Shown in pieces: positions 7,117 to 18,369 of a stretch of DNA of 64,000 nt. Origin of the DNA: Roseivivax jejudonensis (GTDB taxonomy: Bacteria > Pseudomonadota > Alphaproteobacteria > Rhodobacterales > Rhodobacteraceae). Both the position numbers and the translations under genes were made by a program. The DNA lies in contig NZ_FWFK01000004.1 of NCBI RefSeq assembly GCF_900172265.1, positions 372,001-436,000 of the forward strand, in the 5' to 3' direction. Numbering within the stretch: position 1 is the stretch's first letter; the number at the start of each line of letters is the position of its first letter. The notes below the pieces were generated by a model. It made no database searches and had not been told where the DNA came from. It worked only from the letters and a program-made list of their open reading frames with translations.

Positions 7117-9432
7117 ATGAAAGACGAACATGCAGCCACGCAGGGCGCCTGCCCGTTCCGCGGGACCCGGATCGGCGGCGCGGTCGGCTCCGAACCCCAG
7201 CTCGACCATTGGTGGCCGAACCGGCTGAAGGTGGAACTGCTGCACCAGGATCCGGCCGAGGCGAACGCGCTCGGGCATCACTTCGACTACGAAGAGGCGT
7301 TCTCCAAGATCGATTACGAGGCGCTGAAGCAGGATCTGTTCGACCTGATGAACTCGTCGGTCGAGTGGTGGCCATCCGACTACGGCAATTACGGCCCGCA
7401 GATGATCCGTATGGCGTGGCACTCGGCCGGGACATATCGCATCGCGGACGGCCGCGGCGGCGCCGGTCAGGGGATGCAGCGTTTCGCACCGATCAACTCG
7501 TGGTGGGACAACGGCAACACCGACAAGTCGCGGCGCCTGCTGTGGCCCATCAAGCAGAAATACGGCGCCGGCATCTCGTGGTCCGACCTCATGGTGCTCG
7601 CCGGGAACGTCGCGCTCGAGAACATGGGCTTCAAGACGTTCGGCTTTGGCGCCGGACGCGTCGATGCGTGGGAGGCGGACCGCGCCACCTACTGGGGCCC
7701 GGAGGGCTGGAACGGCAAGCGGCCGAACGAGGCGCCGTCGGGCCCCCTCGAGGGCCATCCCAACCAGATGGTCACCCGCGACCTGCGGTGGGAGGGTGAG
7801 CCGGACGCCGATCACTACGATCTCGAGAACCCGCTCGCGGCGTCGCACCAGTCGCTGATCTACGTCGACCCCGAGGGCCCGCGCGGCAACGGCGACCCGA
7901 TCGAGAGCGCCCGCGACATCCGCGAGACCTTTGCGCGCATGGCGATGAACGACGAGGAGACCGTGGCCCTGATCGCCGGCGGCCATGCCTTCGGCAAGTC
8001 GCACGGCGCCGTGCCCGCCGACAAGATCGGCCCCGCCCCCGAGGGCGCGCCGATCAAGGCGATGGGCCTCGGCTGGCAGAACCCCGAGGGCACCGGCTTT
8101 GCCCAGTACACGATGACCAACGGCATCGAGGGCTCCTGGACGCCCGAGCCGACCAAGTGGGACAACGCCTATCTCGAGAACCTCTTCAAGTTCGAGTGGG
8201 AGCAGACCGAGTCGCCCGCGGGGGCAATTCAGTGGAAGCCCAAGGATCCGAACGCGCCCCGGACGCCCGACGCGCATGTCGACGGGCAGATGAACGAGCT
8301 CATGATGATGACCTCGGACATCGCGCTGAAGGAAGATCCGGCATACCGCGAGATCTGCGAGAAGTTCCTTGCCGATTTCGACTACTTCTCGGATGCCTTC
8401 GCGCGGGCGTGGTACAAGCTGACCCACCGCGACATGGGGCCCAAGGTCCGCTATATGGGCCCCGAGGTGGCCGATGAGGACCTGCCGTGGCAGGATCCGA
8501 TCCCGGCGCTCGACCACGAGGTGGTGGACGCCTCCGACATCGCGGCGCTGAAGGCAAGGTGCCTCGACACCGGGCTGGGCGCGCCGGCGCTGATTTCGGC
8601 GGCGTGGGCCTCGGCCTCGAACTATCGCGACAGCGACAAGCGCGGCGGTGCCAACGGCGCGCGCATCCGCCTCTGGCCGCAGAATGGCTGGGACGTGAAC
8701 CGCCCGGCCGAGCTGTCGAAGGTGCTCGACGCGCTCGAGGGCATCCAGGCCGAGTTCAACGCGGCGCAGTCGGGCGGCAAGAAGATCTCGATGGCCGACC
8801 TGATCGTTCTGGCGGGCTGCGCCGGCGTCGAACATGCGGCCCGCGAGGCCGGCATCGACGTCACCGTGCCCTTCGTTCCGGGCCGGATGGACACCACGCA
8901 GGACTGGACCGACGAAACCTTCGAATGGCTCCGGCCGGTTGCCGACGGATTCCGCAACTACGTCCATCCGCAGGTGCGCTTTCACACGTCGCCCGAGGCG
9001 ATCTTCCTCGACCGCGCGGCGCTTCTGAAGCTCAGCGCGCCGGAATGGACCGCGCTGGCCGGCGGACTGAAGGTGCTCGACCAGAACTGGGACGGCGGCA
9101 AGCACGGGCTGTTCACGGACCGGCCCGGCGTGCTGACCAACGATTTCTTCCGCGTCCTGACGTCGATGGACTACGTGTGGCAGCCGCAGGATGACAGCGA
9201 GATGCTGTACGACCTGAACGACCGCGGCACCGGCGAGACGAAGTACACCGCCACGCGCTGCGACCTCGTCTTCGGCGCCAACGCGCAGCTGCGTCAGGTG
9301 GCCGAGGTCTACGCGGCCGATGACGGGCACGCGCGGCTCGTGCATGATTTCGTGGCCGTCTGGCACAAGGTGATGATGCTCGACCGCTTCGACGTGAAGG
9401 CGGAGCGCGACAAGGTGATGTCGATCTGCTGA
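7117..9432 (+). CDS. katG: Catalase-peroxidase
   Basis: A 771-residue bifunctional heme catalase-peroxidase that removes hydrogen peroxide. Active-site residues are all visible: distal R98, W101 and H102 in [13 protein letters not shown], proximal H290 in [10 protein letters not shown], and the Met-Tyr-Trp crosslink partners M275 (FARMAMND), Y249 (LIYVDPEGP) and W101. The C-terminal duplicated peroxidase-like domain is intact ([19 protein letters not shown]). No signal peptide is present. The ATG at 7117 follows GGAAAGGA. A hairpin terminator follows at 9457. No oxyR lies beside it, so regulation cannot be read from context. Confidence 0.97.
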   Translation: MKDEHAATQGACPFRGTRIGGAVGSEPQLDHWWPNRLKVELLHQDPAEANALGHHFDYEEAFSKIDYEALKQDLFDLMNSSVEWWPSDYGNYGPQMIRMAWHSAGTYRIADGRGGAGQGMQRFAPINSWWDNGNTDKSRRLLWPIKQKYGAGISWSDLMVLAGNVALENMGFKTFGFGAGRVDAWEADRATYWGPEGWNGKRPNEAPSGPLEGHPNQMVTRDLRWEGEPDADHYDLENPLAASHQSLIYVDPEGPRGNGDPIESARDIRETFARMAMNDEETVALIAGGHAFGKSHGAVPADKIGPAPEGAPIKAMGLGWQNPEGTGFAQYTMTNGIEGSWTPEPTKWDNAYLENLFKFEWEQTESPAGAIQWKPKDPNAPRTPDAHVDGQMNELMMMTSDIALKEDPAYREICEKFLADFDYFSDAFARAWYKLTHRDMGPKVRYMGPEVADEDLPWQDPIPALDHEVVDASDIAALKARCLDTGLGAPALISAAWASASNYRDSDKRGGANGARIRLWPQNGWDVNRPAELSKVLDALEGIQAEFNAAQSGGKKISMADLIVLAGCAGVEHAAREAGIDVTVPFVPGRMDTTQDWTDETFEWLRPVADGFRNYVHPQVRFHTSPEAIFLDRAALLKLSAPEWTALAGGLKVLDQNWDGGKHGLFTDRPGVLTNDFFRVLTSMDYVWQPQDDSEMLYDLNDRGTGETKYTATRCDLVFGANAQLRQVAEVYAADDGHARLVHDFVAVWHKVMMLDRFDVKAERDKVMSIC

Positions 9433-9456
9433 TCGCACGCCCACGCGGCAAGGAAT

Positions 9457-9484
9457 GGGCCCGCCAGCGCGCGGGCCCGTTTTC
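9457..9484 (+). terminator. Rho-independent terminator of katG
   Basis: GGGCCCGC (9457-9464) and GCGGGCCC (9471-9478) form an eight-base-pair GC stem with a six-base loop, followed by GTTTTC. It starts 25 bases after the katG stop. Confidence 0.75.
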
Positions 9485-9602
9485 GTTCCCTGCAGGGGAA
9501 TCGCGCGCCCCAACAGGCCGCATCGCGGTGTCGCGCCGCCGGGCCCCTTGAACCACGGGCGTCCGACCGCAACTCTAGCGCAGACCCGAAGGAGCCCGCC
9601 CC

Positions 9603-11804
<2,202 letters not shown>

Positions 11805-11842
11805 GCGGCGGACCGCCAGATCAGGACCTCGGGCGCCGCGCG

Positions 11843-11865
11843 GCGTGCGGCGGAACGCCGCACGC
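11843..11865 (+). terminator. Stem-loop after uvrB
   Basis: GCGTGCGGCG and CGCCGCACGC form a perfect ten-base-pair stem with a GAA loop, 38 bases after the uvrB stop. No T tract follows, so termination would need Rho, or the stem may protect the 3' end. It could equally lie in the leader of the next small gene. Confidence 0.45.
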
Positions 11866-11913
11866 GGCTCGCGAGTTGATGAGGCAAACGCAACACCTCA
11901 TCGGAGACCTGAA

Positions 11914-12099
11914 ATGGAATATGGCCTGTTCGGACTGATCGTCCTGATCCTCGACATCTACGCGATCTACCAGACGCTGACGTCGCCTGCCTCGACGCTG
12001 TCGAAGGTTCTTTGGACGCTGCTCATCCTGATCCTGCCGGTGATCGGCTTCATCGCCTGGCTCATCGCCGGACCGCGCGGCAAGTCCGTGCGCGCCTGA
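11914..12099 (+). CDS. Small PLDc_N-like two-helix membrane protein
   Basis: A 61-residue protein with two hydrophobic helices (about residues 3-20 and 32-52). The pattern ends in P-V-I-G-F-I-A-W-L-I-A-G-P-R-G, characteristic of the phospholipase D nuclease N-terminal (PLDc_N) family of short integral membrane proteins. These are often stress-related, but their function is not established. GGAG (11902-11905) precedes the ATG. A hairpin beyond the stop is shared with the convergent stress-protein gene. Confidence 0.8.
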   Translation: MEYGLFGLIVLILDIYAIYQTLTSPASTLSKVLWTLLILILPVIGFIAWLIAGPRGKSVRA

Positions 12100-12105
12100 T
12101 CCGAA

Positions 12106-12142
12106 CCAAAAATCGCCGGCGCCGTCTCCTCGCGGCGCCGGC
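12106..12142 (-). terminator. Rho-independent terminator of the universal stress protein gene
   Basis: GCCGGCGCCG (12115-12124) and CGGCGCCGGC (12133-12142) pair perfectly over ten bases. Read on the minus strand the stem is followed by GATTTTTGG. It lies between two convergent genes and may stop the plus-strand transcript less efficiently. Confidence 0.8.
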
Positions 12143-12151
12143 GCCCCCGGT

Positions 12152-12559
12152 TCAGCGCACCACGTGAACCGAGCACGGCGCGTGGCGCACCACGCGGCCC
12201 GCCGTGGACCCCAGGAACCAGTCCTGCAGCCCAGGCTTGTGCGAACGGATGACGATCAGGTCGAAGCCTTCGTCGCGCACCACGTCGACGATCTTGGACG
12301 CGGGCGAGCCCGTCTCTGCCCGGATCTCGACATCCGCCTGATCGCGGAACGCCTCCTTCAGCGTCTCATAGACCTCCTTGCAGGAACGCTCGTAGACCTC
12401 CGACGGCACCTCTGCGGCGACGTAGAGGGGGATCACCTCCAGGACCGCCAGGGCCGTGATCGTGGTATCCGGGCCGGCAAGAGCCCGCGCGACCCCGATC
12501 GACTCGTCGAGTGCTTCGGCATGGTCGGGCGCGATCGGGATAAGAATCTTTTTGAACAT
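12152..12559 (-). CDS. Universal stress protein, UspA family
   Basis: A 135-residue cytoplasmic protein with the Usp alpha/beta fold. It begins M-F-K-K-I-L-I-P-I-A, has TGSPASKIVDVV in the middle and the ligand region near GSTAGRVVRHAPCSVHVVR at the C-terminus. The G-2x-G-9x-G(S/T) ATP loop is only partly kept. The ribosome site, AGGAGGTGATC, is a nearly full anti-SD match, implying strong translation. An FNR-like dyad lies 47 bases upstream, suggesting induction at low oxygen, as known for several Usp genes in purple bacteria. Its physiological role is not determined by sequence. Confidence 0.9.
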   Translation of the reverse strand: MFKKILIPIAPDHAEALDESIGVARALAGPDTTITALAVLEVIPLYVAAEVPSEVYERSCKEVYETLKEAFRDQADVEIRAETGSPASKIVDVVRDEGFDLIVIRSHKPGLQDWFLGSTAGRVVRHAPCSVHVVR

Positions 12560-12605
12560 GGATCACCTCCTGCCCGGACACTCGCCCGGTCACGGGCTAA
12601 GCGCT

Positions 12606-12619
12606 TTGATCCATGTCAG
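12606..12619 (-). promoter_or_regulatory. FNR/FnrL-like box upstream of the universal stress gene
   Basis: TTGAT-CCAT-GTCAG (read on the plus strand) fits the FNR dyad at eight of ten positions, and the CCAT core is frequent in FnrL sites of Rhodobacterales. It lies 47-60 bases before the start codon, which is close for a class II activator site, so a repressor role or chance is possible. Confidence 0.45.
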
Positions 12620-12657
12620 TTTTTTCCCGAATTCTGTGAAAATCGCAGCGGGACCGA

Positions 12658-13260
12658 TCAGCCGTCGCGGTGCTTGCCCACGTGCCAGCCCGTCGTCTCG
12701 GCCAGCCGCCGCGTGCCGCGGTCGATCGGCATCTCCTCGAGCGACGTGCCCATCGAGTCGTTCCAGCGGTTGAGAAAGCCGAACAGGGCCACGACCGACA
12801 TGATCTCGACCACGTCGTCGGGCCCCCAGTGTTCGCGGAGCCGGGCCGCTACGTCGCCGTCGACGGCGTTGGGCACCGTCGCGGCGCATTGCGCAAAGGC
12901 CAGCGCCGCCTTCTCGGCCTCGGAAAAATGCGGGCTGTCCTCGTAGCTCCAGACATTGTTCAGCCGATCCTCGGACGCTCCGAAGCGTTCGGACGCGAGG
13001 ATCATGTGCGCCTGGCAGTACAGGCAGCCCGACGCGAAGCTCGCGACATAGCCGATCAGCCGTTTGAACTCGGGCGTCACGTCCCCGTACTCGGCCATCA
13101 CCGCGCGGTTCAGCTCCGTATAGGCGCGCGCGATTTCGGGGCGGCGCGACATTGTGAGGATCGAATTCGGCACCCCGCCGAGCGTGCCTTCGAAGAACCT
13201 TACCTGGTCACGAAGATCCTCGGGAAGCGCCTCGGGCGCGAGCGGCGGAACAAGCGGCAT
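12658..13260 (-). CDS. AhpD-like carboxymuconolactone decarboxylase family peroxidase
   Basis: A 200-residue all-helical protein of the carboxymuconolactone decarboxylase/AhpD family. The redox motif SGCLYCQAHM carries the CxxC pair and the nearby histidine that make these proteins thiol-disulfide or alkylhydroperoxide reductases. The double-domain length and the later motif FLNRWNDSMG fit the peroxidase-related subgroup. The start at 13260 follows AGGAG. An upstream in-frame extension runs into the neighbouring divergent gene and is rejected. It sits near katG and a Usp gene, but each has its own transcription unit. Confidence 0.85.
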   Translation of the reverse strand: MPLVPPLAPEALPEDLRDQVRFFEGTLGGVPNSILTMSRRPEIARAYTELNRAVMAEYGDVTPEFKRLIGYVASFASGCLYCQAHMILASERFGASEDRLNNVWSYEDSPHFSEAEKAALAFAQCAATVPNAVDGDVAARLREHWGPDDVVEIMSVVALFGFLNRWNDSMGTSLEEMPIDRGTRRLAETTGWHVGKHRDG

Positions 13261-13386
13261 CGTCCATCTCCTGCAATCTGGCGCCACGCTAGGAGCGGCG
13301 GAGCCACGCCGCAAGCCGCGCCCGCCGCGCCAAGGCTCGACACCGGGTCGGGACTTGCTAGGCTCGCGGCGATCTGGAGGTTCGCC

Positions 13387-13794
13387 ATGTTGCGCCGCGC
13401 CGCTCTCTTGCCCGTCCTCGTCCTGCTGCTGCATGGCTGTGCCACGCCGCTCGAACGCTGCGTGTCGCAGGCCCGCGCGAGCCAGAGCGCGGCGGAGAAC
13501 GAGCTGCGCGAGCTCGAGCGGACGCTGGCGCGCGGCTACGCGACCGAACGGCGGGTGCGCACGCGACCGGTGTTCGGAAGCTGCTACGCCGGGCCCGGAA
13601 AACGCTATCCGTGCGTCGGCGAACGCGCCTATCCCTACACCGCGCGGGTCAAGGTCGACCTCGGACAGGTGCAGCGGCGCGCCGACGAGCTGCGCGCGCG
13701 TCTGCCCGCGCTCACGCGCTCGGCCGAGGCCGGCGCAGCGCAGTGCCGTGCGGCCTACGCCGCGTCGCTCGCGCCCGAGCAGACACCCGGCTGA
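13387..13794 (+). CDS. Putative small lipoprotein
   Basis: A 135-residue exported protein with a short signal peptide ending in the lipobox L-L-L-H-G-C (C19), so it is probably a lipid-anchored periplasmic or outer-membrane protein. The mature part is Arg- and Ala-rich, partly helical (AENELRELERTLARG), with four more cysteines (ERC, GSCY, YPCVG, AQC) that could form two disulfides. GGAGG precedes the ATG. I do not recognise the family. It is followed 37 bases later by the glycerate kinase gene. Confidence 0.75.
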   Translation: MLRRAALLPVLVLLLHGCATPLERCVSQARASQSAAENELRELERTLARGYATERRVRTRPVFGSCYAGPGKRYPCVGERAYPYTARVKVDLGQVQRRADELRARLPALTRSAEAGAAQCRAAYAASLAPEQTPG

Positions 13795-13831
13795 CCCGAA
13801 GACAGGATCGCCGAACGGCAAGGAGACGGAG

Positions 13832-15097
13832 ATGTCCGAGGCGACGGATCTGCGAGACCTCGCGCGGCGGCTCTACGATGCCGCGGTCGCCGCCGCCGAT
13901 CCCGCGCGCGCCCTCACCCGCGCAATGGCAACGGATCCGCCGCGCAGCGTGACCGGGCGGACGTTCCTCGTGGCGTTCGGCAAGGCCGCACCGGCCATGG
14001 CGCGCGCCGCGCTCGACCGGCTGGGCGGTGCCGATGCCGCGCTCGTGGTAACCCATCACGGCAACGGGGCCGACGTGCCGGGCGCCCGGGTCCTGACCGC
14101 CGGCCACCCCGAACCGGATGCCGACGGGGTGGCCGCCGCGGAAGAGGTGCTGACGCTTCTGGACGAGGCCGGGCCGGGCGACCGCGTGATCGCGCTGGTT
14201 TCGGGCGGGGGCTCGGCGCTTCTGCCGGCACCGGCGCCGCCGCTCACGCTCGCGAACAAGCGCGATGCGACCCGTGCGCTCCTGGCCGGGGGCCTCGCGA
14301 TCGAAGAGGTCAACCTGGTCCGCCAGCACCTGTCGGAGCTGAAAGGCGGCGGCATGGCACGCCGCGCGGCGCCGGCCGAGGTGACGGCCTACATCCTGTC
14401 GGACGTGATCGGCGACGATCTGCGTGCCGTCGCGTCGGGGCCAACCGCGGGCCCGCTCGGCACCGCCGACGAGGCTCGCGCACTCCTGACCCGGGCCGGC
14501 CTGTGGTCCGCCCTGCCCGCCCCGGCGCGGCGCCGGCTCGAGGCTGCGGCGGCGCCAGGTCCCGTGCCCAAGGCGCGCAACGTCCTGATCGGATCGAACC
14601 GGATGTCGCTCGAGGCGATGGAGGCGGAAGCAACGACGCAGCGCGTGCCGGCGCGGATCGTCGACGCGGCGCTCGTCGGCGATGTTGCCCGGGCCGCCAA
14701 GCGGATCGTCGAGCGGTTCGAGCAGACCGACCACCCGATCGCGCTCCTCTTCGGGGGCGAGACCACCGTTCGGTTGGCCGGCCACGGCACAGGCGGACGC
14801 AACCAGGAACTGGCGCTCCGCGTCGCGCTCACCGCGCCGGAGACCGGGGCGGCATGGGTGTTCCTGTCCGGCGGGACGGACGGGCGCGACGGGCCGACCG
14901 ACGCGGCCGGCGCGATCGTCGATGCCGGAACGCCCGTGCGGATCAGGGCCGCCGGCGGCGATGCCCGCGCGCTTTTGGCGGACAACGACAGCTACGCCGC
15001 GCTCGAACTGTCGGGTGACCTTCTGCGGGTCGCGCCCACCGGCACCAACGTGGCAGACGTGCAGGCACTGATCCTCGCACCACCGGCCGACGGCTGA
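13832..15097 (+). CDS. Glycerate 2-kinase / MOFRL family (TtuD/GckA)
   Basis: A 421-residue enzyme of the type-II glycerate kinase family, often annotated hydroxypyruvate reductase TtuD. It would phosphorylate D-glycerate to 2-phosphoglycerate. The N-terminal DUF4147 Rossmann-like domain has AFGKAAPAMA and ALVSGGGSALL with KRDATRALLAGG. The C-terminal MOFRL domain has GGETTVRL, GGRNQELAL and SGGTDGRDGPTDAAGA, the acidic and glycine residues of the active site. AAGGAG (13820-13825) precedes the start. It links the serine cycle, tartrate or glyoxylate carbon to glycolysis; no pathway neighbours are present. Confidence 0.88.
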   Translation: MSEATDLRDLARRLYDAAVAAADPARALTRAMATDPPRSVTGRTFLVAFGKAAPAMARAALDRLGGADAALVVTHHGNGADVPGARVLTAGHPEPDADGVAAAEEVLTLLDEAGPGDRVIALVSGGGSALLPAPAPPLTLANKRDATRALLAGGLAIEEVNLVRQHLSELKGGGMARRAAPAEVTAYILSDVIGDDLRAVASGPTAGPLGTADEARALLTRAGLWSALPAPARRRLEAAAAPGPVPKARNVLIGSNRMSLEAMEAEATTQRVPARIVDAALVGDVARAAKRIVERFEQTDHPIALLFGGETTVRLAGHGTGGRNQELALRVALTAPETGAAWVFLSGGTDGRDGPTDAAGAIVDAGTPVRIRAAGGDARALLADNDSYAALELSGDLLRVAPTGTNVADVQALILAPPADG

Positions 15098-15101
15098 ACG
15101 C

Positions 15102-15872
15102 TCAGTCGCGCCGCCCCTCGAACCGGCGCAACGTCACGCCCGCGGCCTTGAGCCCGTCGCGCACGGCGCGCGCGATCGCGAGTGCCGTCTTGCCGTCGCC
15201 GTGCAGGCAGATCGTGTCGACCGCGGCGGGAATGCGTGCGCCGCTTTCGGCCACGATCGCGCCGGCGCCCACCATCTCCACCATCCGTCGCGCCGCGATC
15301 TCGGGGTCGTGGATCACCGCGCCGGGCTCTGCCCGATCCACCAGCGTGGCATCGTCGTTGTAGGCCCTGTCGGCAAAGATCTCTCCGGCCCAGATGCAGC
15401 CCAGCGACCGCGCCGCCCGTTCCTGCGCGGTGCCGGCGAGAACCATGACGATCATGTCGGGATCGAGCGCGAGCGCGGCCTCGTAGGCGGTGCGCGCCAT
15501 CGCCTCGTCCTCGGCGGCCATGTTCGCCATCGCGCCATGCAGCTTCAGATGTCGGACCGTGCCACCCGCCGCGCGCGCCATGCCCTGGGCGGCGGCGACC
15601 TGGTATTGGACCGCGTGCGCGAGCGCACCGGGCGTCATCTGGATCCGTCGGCGGCCGAACCCTTCGAGATCGCGAAATCCCGGATGCGCGCCGATGCCCA
15701 CGTCGTTGGCCACCGCGGCCGCCATCGTCGCCGCCATCACGTCAGGGTCGCCGGCGTGAAAGCCGCAGGCGATGTTGGCAGACGTCACGACATCGAGCAG
15801 CGCGGCATCGTCGCCCATCGGCCAGGGGCCGAAGCTTTCGCCCATGTCGGCGTTGAGGTCCACGTGATCCAT
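15102..15872 (-). CDS. pxpA: 5-oxoprolinase subunit A (LamB/YcsF family)
   Basis: A 256-residue member of the YcsF family. Characteristic motifs are DLNADMGESFG at the N-terminus, SANIACGFHAGDP, GAHPGFRD and LKLHGAMAN, and the C-terminal CLHGDG. PxpA binds 5-oxo-L-proline and works with PxpBC for ATP-driven ring opening to glutamate, clearing a spontaneous damage product of glutamine. It is the third gene of pxpB-pxpC-pxpA, 13 bases after pxpC. It converges on the glycerate kinase gene with four bases between. Confidence 0.93.
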   Translation of the reverse strand: MDHVDLNADMGESFGPWPMGDDAALLDVVTSANIACGFHAGDPDVMAATMAAAVANDVGIGAHPGFRDLEGFGRRRIQMTPGALAHAVQYQVAAAQGMARAAGGTVRHLKLHGAMANMAAEDEAMARTAYEAALALDPDMIVMVLAGTAQERAARSLGCIWAGEIFADRAYNDDATLVDRAEPGAVIHDPEIAARRMVEMVGAGAIVAESGARIPAAVDTICLHGDGKTALAIARAVRDGLKAAGVTLRRFEGRRD

Positions 15873-15885
15873 CGCGTTGCCTTTC

Positions 15886-16890
15886 TCAGAGCTCGTCGCC
15901 GGCGGTGACCCCGCCGACCAGCGTGTAGGACAGAAGGTCGGGAATGTCGGCCGGGTCGCGCACGAGGGGCGCGACGCGCCCGCGCAGCCCGGCCAGCAGC
16001 TCGCGATGCGCCGCGACCGCCGTTCGCGCCTCCTCGAGCGTGACGAACCGGAACGACAGCGCGACGCCCGGCGCCGCCTGTGCCACGCGCGGCAGGTCCG
16101 GAGGTATGACCGTGCCGATGCGCGGATAACCCCCGGTGGTCTGGCTTTCGGCCATCAGGACGTAGGGCACGCCGTCCCCGGTGATCTGGATGTCACCGGG
16201 CACGATCACCTCGGACACGACGCTGAGCCCGCCTTCGACGCCGAACCCCTCGCCCTCGAAGGCGAGCCGCGCGCCATGCCGGTTCGACCGCGGGTCCTTG
16301 GCAAAGGCCGTCTGCTCGAACCGCGTGCGCGTCTCCTCCGGGAAGAACGCCGTCTGCAGGCTCGGCGCGACGCGGATCGTGCCGCCGGAGAACCTGGCCT
16401 CGGGCGTCAGCTTCAGGCCGGTCGGCCCGTCTTCGCTCCCGGCGGGCACGACGTCGCCCCGGGCAAGCGGCGCGCCGAGGCCCGCCGCGAGGTGCGCACC
16501 CCGGCCGCCGAGCACGGGCGCCACGTCCACGCCGCCGCCGAGATGCAGGTAGCCGTAGAGCCCGGCCTCGGCCGGCCCGATCTCCAGCCGCGCGCCGTCC
16601 GGCAGGTCATGGCTCGCGGCCCAGCTCACGGCCGCGCCGTCGATCCGCGCGCGCATCGGCGCACCGGTCAGCGCGATCCGGAGGTCGCCCTCGGCCACGA
16701 AGGTGCCGCCGGTCCCGGCCATCTCGAGCGCCGCGAGCCCGGCGTCCTGCCGCAGGAGCGCCGCGCCCTCGTGGAGCGCGTCGACATCCATCGCACCGCC
16801 GCGCGACAGCCCCTCCGCGATCCAGCCGGGCCGGCCGAGATCCTGGACGGTGACCTGCGGACCGGCGGACAGGACGCGCAACCCGCTCAT
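15886..16890 (-). CDS. pxpC: 5-oxoprolinase subunit C (biotin-dependent carboxylase-like)
   Basis: A 334-residue protein of the KipA/allophanate hydrolase subunit 2 family. It shows TVQDLGRPG near the N-terminus, GAMDVDALHEGAALL and the conserved QTTGGYPRIG and VALSFRFVT toward the end. With PxpB it forms the ATP-dependent part of 5-oxoprolinase. The ATG overlaps the pxpB stop (ATGA at 16887-16890), so both subunits are translated together. Confidence 0.93.
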   Translation of the reverse strand: MSGLRVLSAGPQVTVQDLGRPGWIAEGLSRGGAMDVDALHEGAALLRQDAGLAALEMAGTGGTFVAEGDLRIALTGAPMRARIDGAAVSWAASHDLPDGARLEIGPAEAGLYGYLHLGGGVDVAPVLGGRGAHLAAGLGAPLARGDVVPAGSEDGPTGLKLTPEARFSGGTIRVAPSLQTAFFPEETRTRFEQTAFAKDPRSNRHGARLAFEGEGFGVEGGLSVVSEVIVPGDIQITGDGVPYVLMAESQTTGGYPRIGTVIPPDLPRVAQAAPGVALSFRFVTLEEARTAVAAHRELLAGLRGRVAPLVRDPADIPDLLSYTLVGGVTAGDEL

Positions 16891-17612
16891 GCGATATCCT
16901 CCCAATCGGCACCGCCGTCTTCGGCGGCCTCGACCTCGGCAAAGCGCGCCTCGTCGACGGCGGGAAAGCTGACCTCGTCGCCCGGGCGCAGCACGAAGGG
17001 AGTCTCGGCCTCGGGCCGGAACAGCCGAAGCCCGGTCTGGCCGACATGCCGCCATCCTGTCGGCGAACCGACCGCGAAGAGCACGAGCTGTCGCACCGCC
17101 ACCACGAGCGCCGCAGCCGGCACCTGCGCGAGCTCGGAGCGGCGGGGAATGTCCCACGCCTCGGACAACGTGCCGAGATAGGGTTGGCCCGGCGCGAAGC
17201 CGATCGTCGTCACGCGCAGCCGGGCCGCCGACAGCTCCGCCACCGCCGTCTCGGCGTCCAGTCCGGCGGCCTCCGCCGCCTCGGCCAGTTGCGGGGCGCG
17301 GTCCGTGCCGTAAAGCGTCGGCACGCGCCAGTGCCGGCGTCCCGCGGGCAGCGGCGCCTCGGTCCAGTCGCGCGTTTCGAGAAGCTGCCGCGCCGCGGCC
17401 TCCACCCTTTCCGGGTCCGCATCGTGCGACAGCCTCAGGTAAGCCGAGACGAGAGAGGTCGCGGTTTCCGACACGCCGTCCGGCGCCTCGGCCGCGAACG
17501 CCGCGCGATAGGCCAGCGCCGCGCGATTGGCGGGCTCGCTCAGCCGGTCGGCGAAGCGGACAAGAAGCCCCTCCGTGCCCACCGCGTCGATCCTTGGAAA
17601 GCGTTCGGTCAT
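16887..17612 (-). CDS. pxpB: 5-oxoprolinase subunit B
   Basis: A 241-residue protein of the KipI/allophanate hydrolase subunit 1 family with the signature IGFAPGQPYLGTL and, near the C-terminus, GWRHVGQTGLRLF. The start at 17612 is favoured because GGAGG is six bases upstream; the in-frame ATG at 17618 directly abuts GGAGG. It is the first gene of the pxpBCA operon, transcribed away from the CoA-binding protein gene with about 80 bases between. Confidence 0.93.
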   Translation of the reverse strand: MTERFPRIDAVGTEGLLVRFADRLSEPANRAALAYRAAFAAEAPDGVSETATSLVSAYLRLSHDADPERVEAAARQLLETRDWTEAPLPAGRRHWRVPTLYGTDRAPQLAEAAEAAGLDAETAVAELSAARLRVTTIGFAPGQPYLGTLSEAWDIPRRSELAQVPAAALVVAVRQLVLFAVGSPTGWRHVGQTGLRLFRPEAETPFVLRPGDEVSFPAVDEARFAEVEAAEDGGADWEDIA

Positions 17613-17695
17613 CCGCATCCTCCGGAGCACACAAAACGCTCCCGTCGGGCGGAGGACAAGACCCGAGAGACTGCGGCGGCGCGCGCCAGGGCCGG

Positions 17696-18166
17696 TCAGA
17701 GCTTCGAGGAGATCACCCCGGTGGCGAAGCCGCCCTTTCGCAACTCGCCGAACAGACGCTGATGCTCGATCTTGGGACAGCGGTCCTGCACGACGTCGAG
17801 ACCGCGCGCCTCGGCTGTTGCCGCCGCCTCCTCGTTGCGCACCCCGATCTGCATCCACACGAGCCTGAGATCCGGCAGGGTGGCCAGCGCCTCATCGACG
17901 ATGGCCGGCACGGCGTCCGAGCGACGGAAGATGTCGAGCATGTCCACGCCCTCGTCGGCCAGCTCGTCGAGGCCTGCGCGGACGGTTTCGCCGAAGAGCT
18001 CGGTGCCCGCATGGCCCGGGTTGATCGCGATCACCCGGTAGCCGCGCCGCGACAGGTATCGGCCGACGTAATTCGACGGCCGGACCGGATTCGGCGAGGC
18101 GCCGACCACCGCGATCGTCTTCGCGCGGGTCAGCAGCGATTTCAGATAGGCGTCCGAATAGCTCAT
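17696..18166 (-). CDS. CoA-binding domain protein
   Basis: A 156-residue single-domain Rossmann protein of the CoA_binding_2 family (YccU-like). It begins after M-S-Y-S-D with KTIAVVGASPNPVRPSNYVGRYL, the nucleotide-binding loop, and later has VWMQIGVRNEEAAATAEARGLDVV and DRCPKIEH. Such proteins resemble the nucleotide-binding domain of succinyl-CoA synthetase; their cellular role is unclear. An in-frame ATG at 18208 overlaps the hairpin at 18201, so the start at 18166 is preferred. Confidence 0.85.
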   Translation of the reverse strand: MSYSDAYLKSLLTRAKTIAVVGASPNPVRPSNYVGRYLSRRGYRVIAINPGHAGTELFGETVRAGLDELADEGVDMLDIFRRSDAVPAIVDEALATLPDLRLVWMQIGVRNEEAAATAEARGLDVVQDRCPKIEHQRLFGELRKGGFATGVISSKL

Positions 18167-18188
18167 GCCCTGCTCTAGCCCGTGTGAC

Positions 18189-18224
18189 GGCAAGAAAAAA
18201 GCGCCCAAGGAAAACCTTGGGCGC
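18189..18224 (-). terminator. Strong Rho-independent terminator
   Basis: GCGCCCAAGG (18201-18210), loop AAAA, CCTTGGGCGC (18215-18224) is a perfect ten-base-pair stem. On the minus strand it is followed by six T (18200-18195). It ends a minus-strand transcript, either read-through from the hydroxylase gene 146 bases away or a small RNA made in the gap. Confidence 0.88.
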
Positions 18225-18320
18225 CAGGTACGGAACGAGGGACAGTGAAGGTCTCGCGGGGGTTCCGATCCCGCGGCCTACACAGCAATATGGACCCAAA
18301 AGCCACAGTGTGAAGGCCCG
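18195..18320 (-). ncRNA. Candidate small RNA ending at the terminator
   Basis: Between the hydroxylase stop (18370) and the terminator there is about 145 bases without a reading frame but with structure. CGCGGG (18255-18260) pairs with CCCGCG (18270-18275). A segment ACAGTGAAGGTC (18242-18253) is repeated with two changes as ACAGTGTGAAGGCC (18305-18318), and ACACTGTGGC follows on the minus strand. A structured region closed by a canonical intrinsic terminator is typical of a bacterial sRNA. No convincing promoter is visible, so the 5' end is a guess, and it may be only the 3' UTR of the hydroxylase mRNA. Confidence 0.3.
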
Positions 18321-18369
18321 TAAAGCGTTCGTGAACGAAAACTCTTGACCTTTGCCCCAAGGTGTCGGG

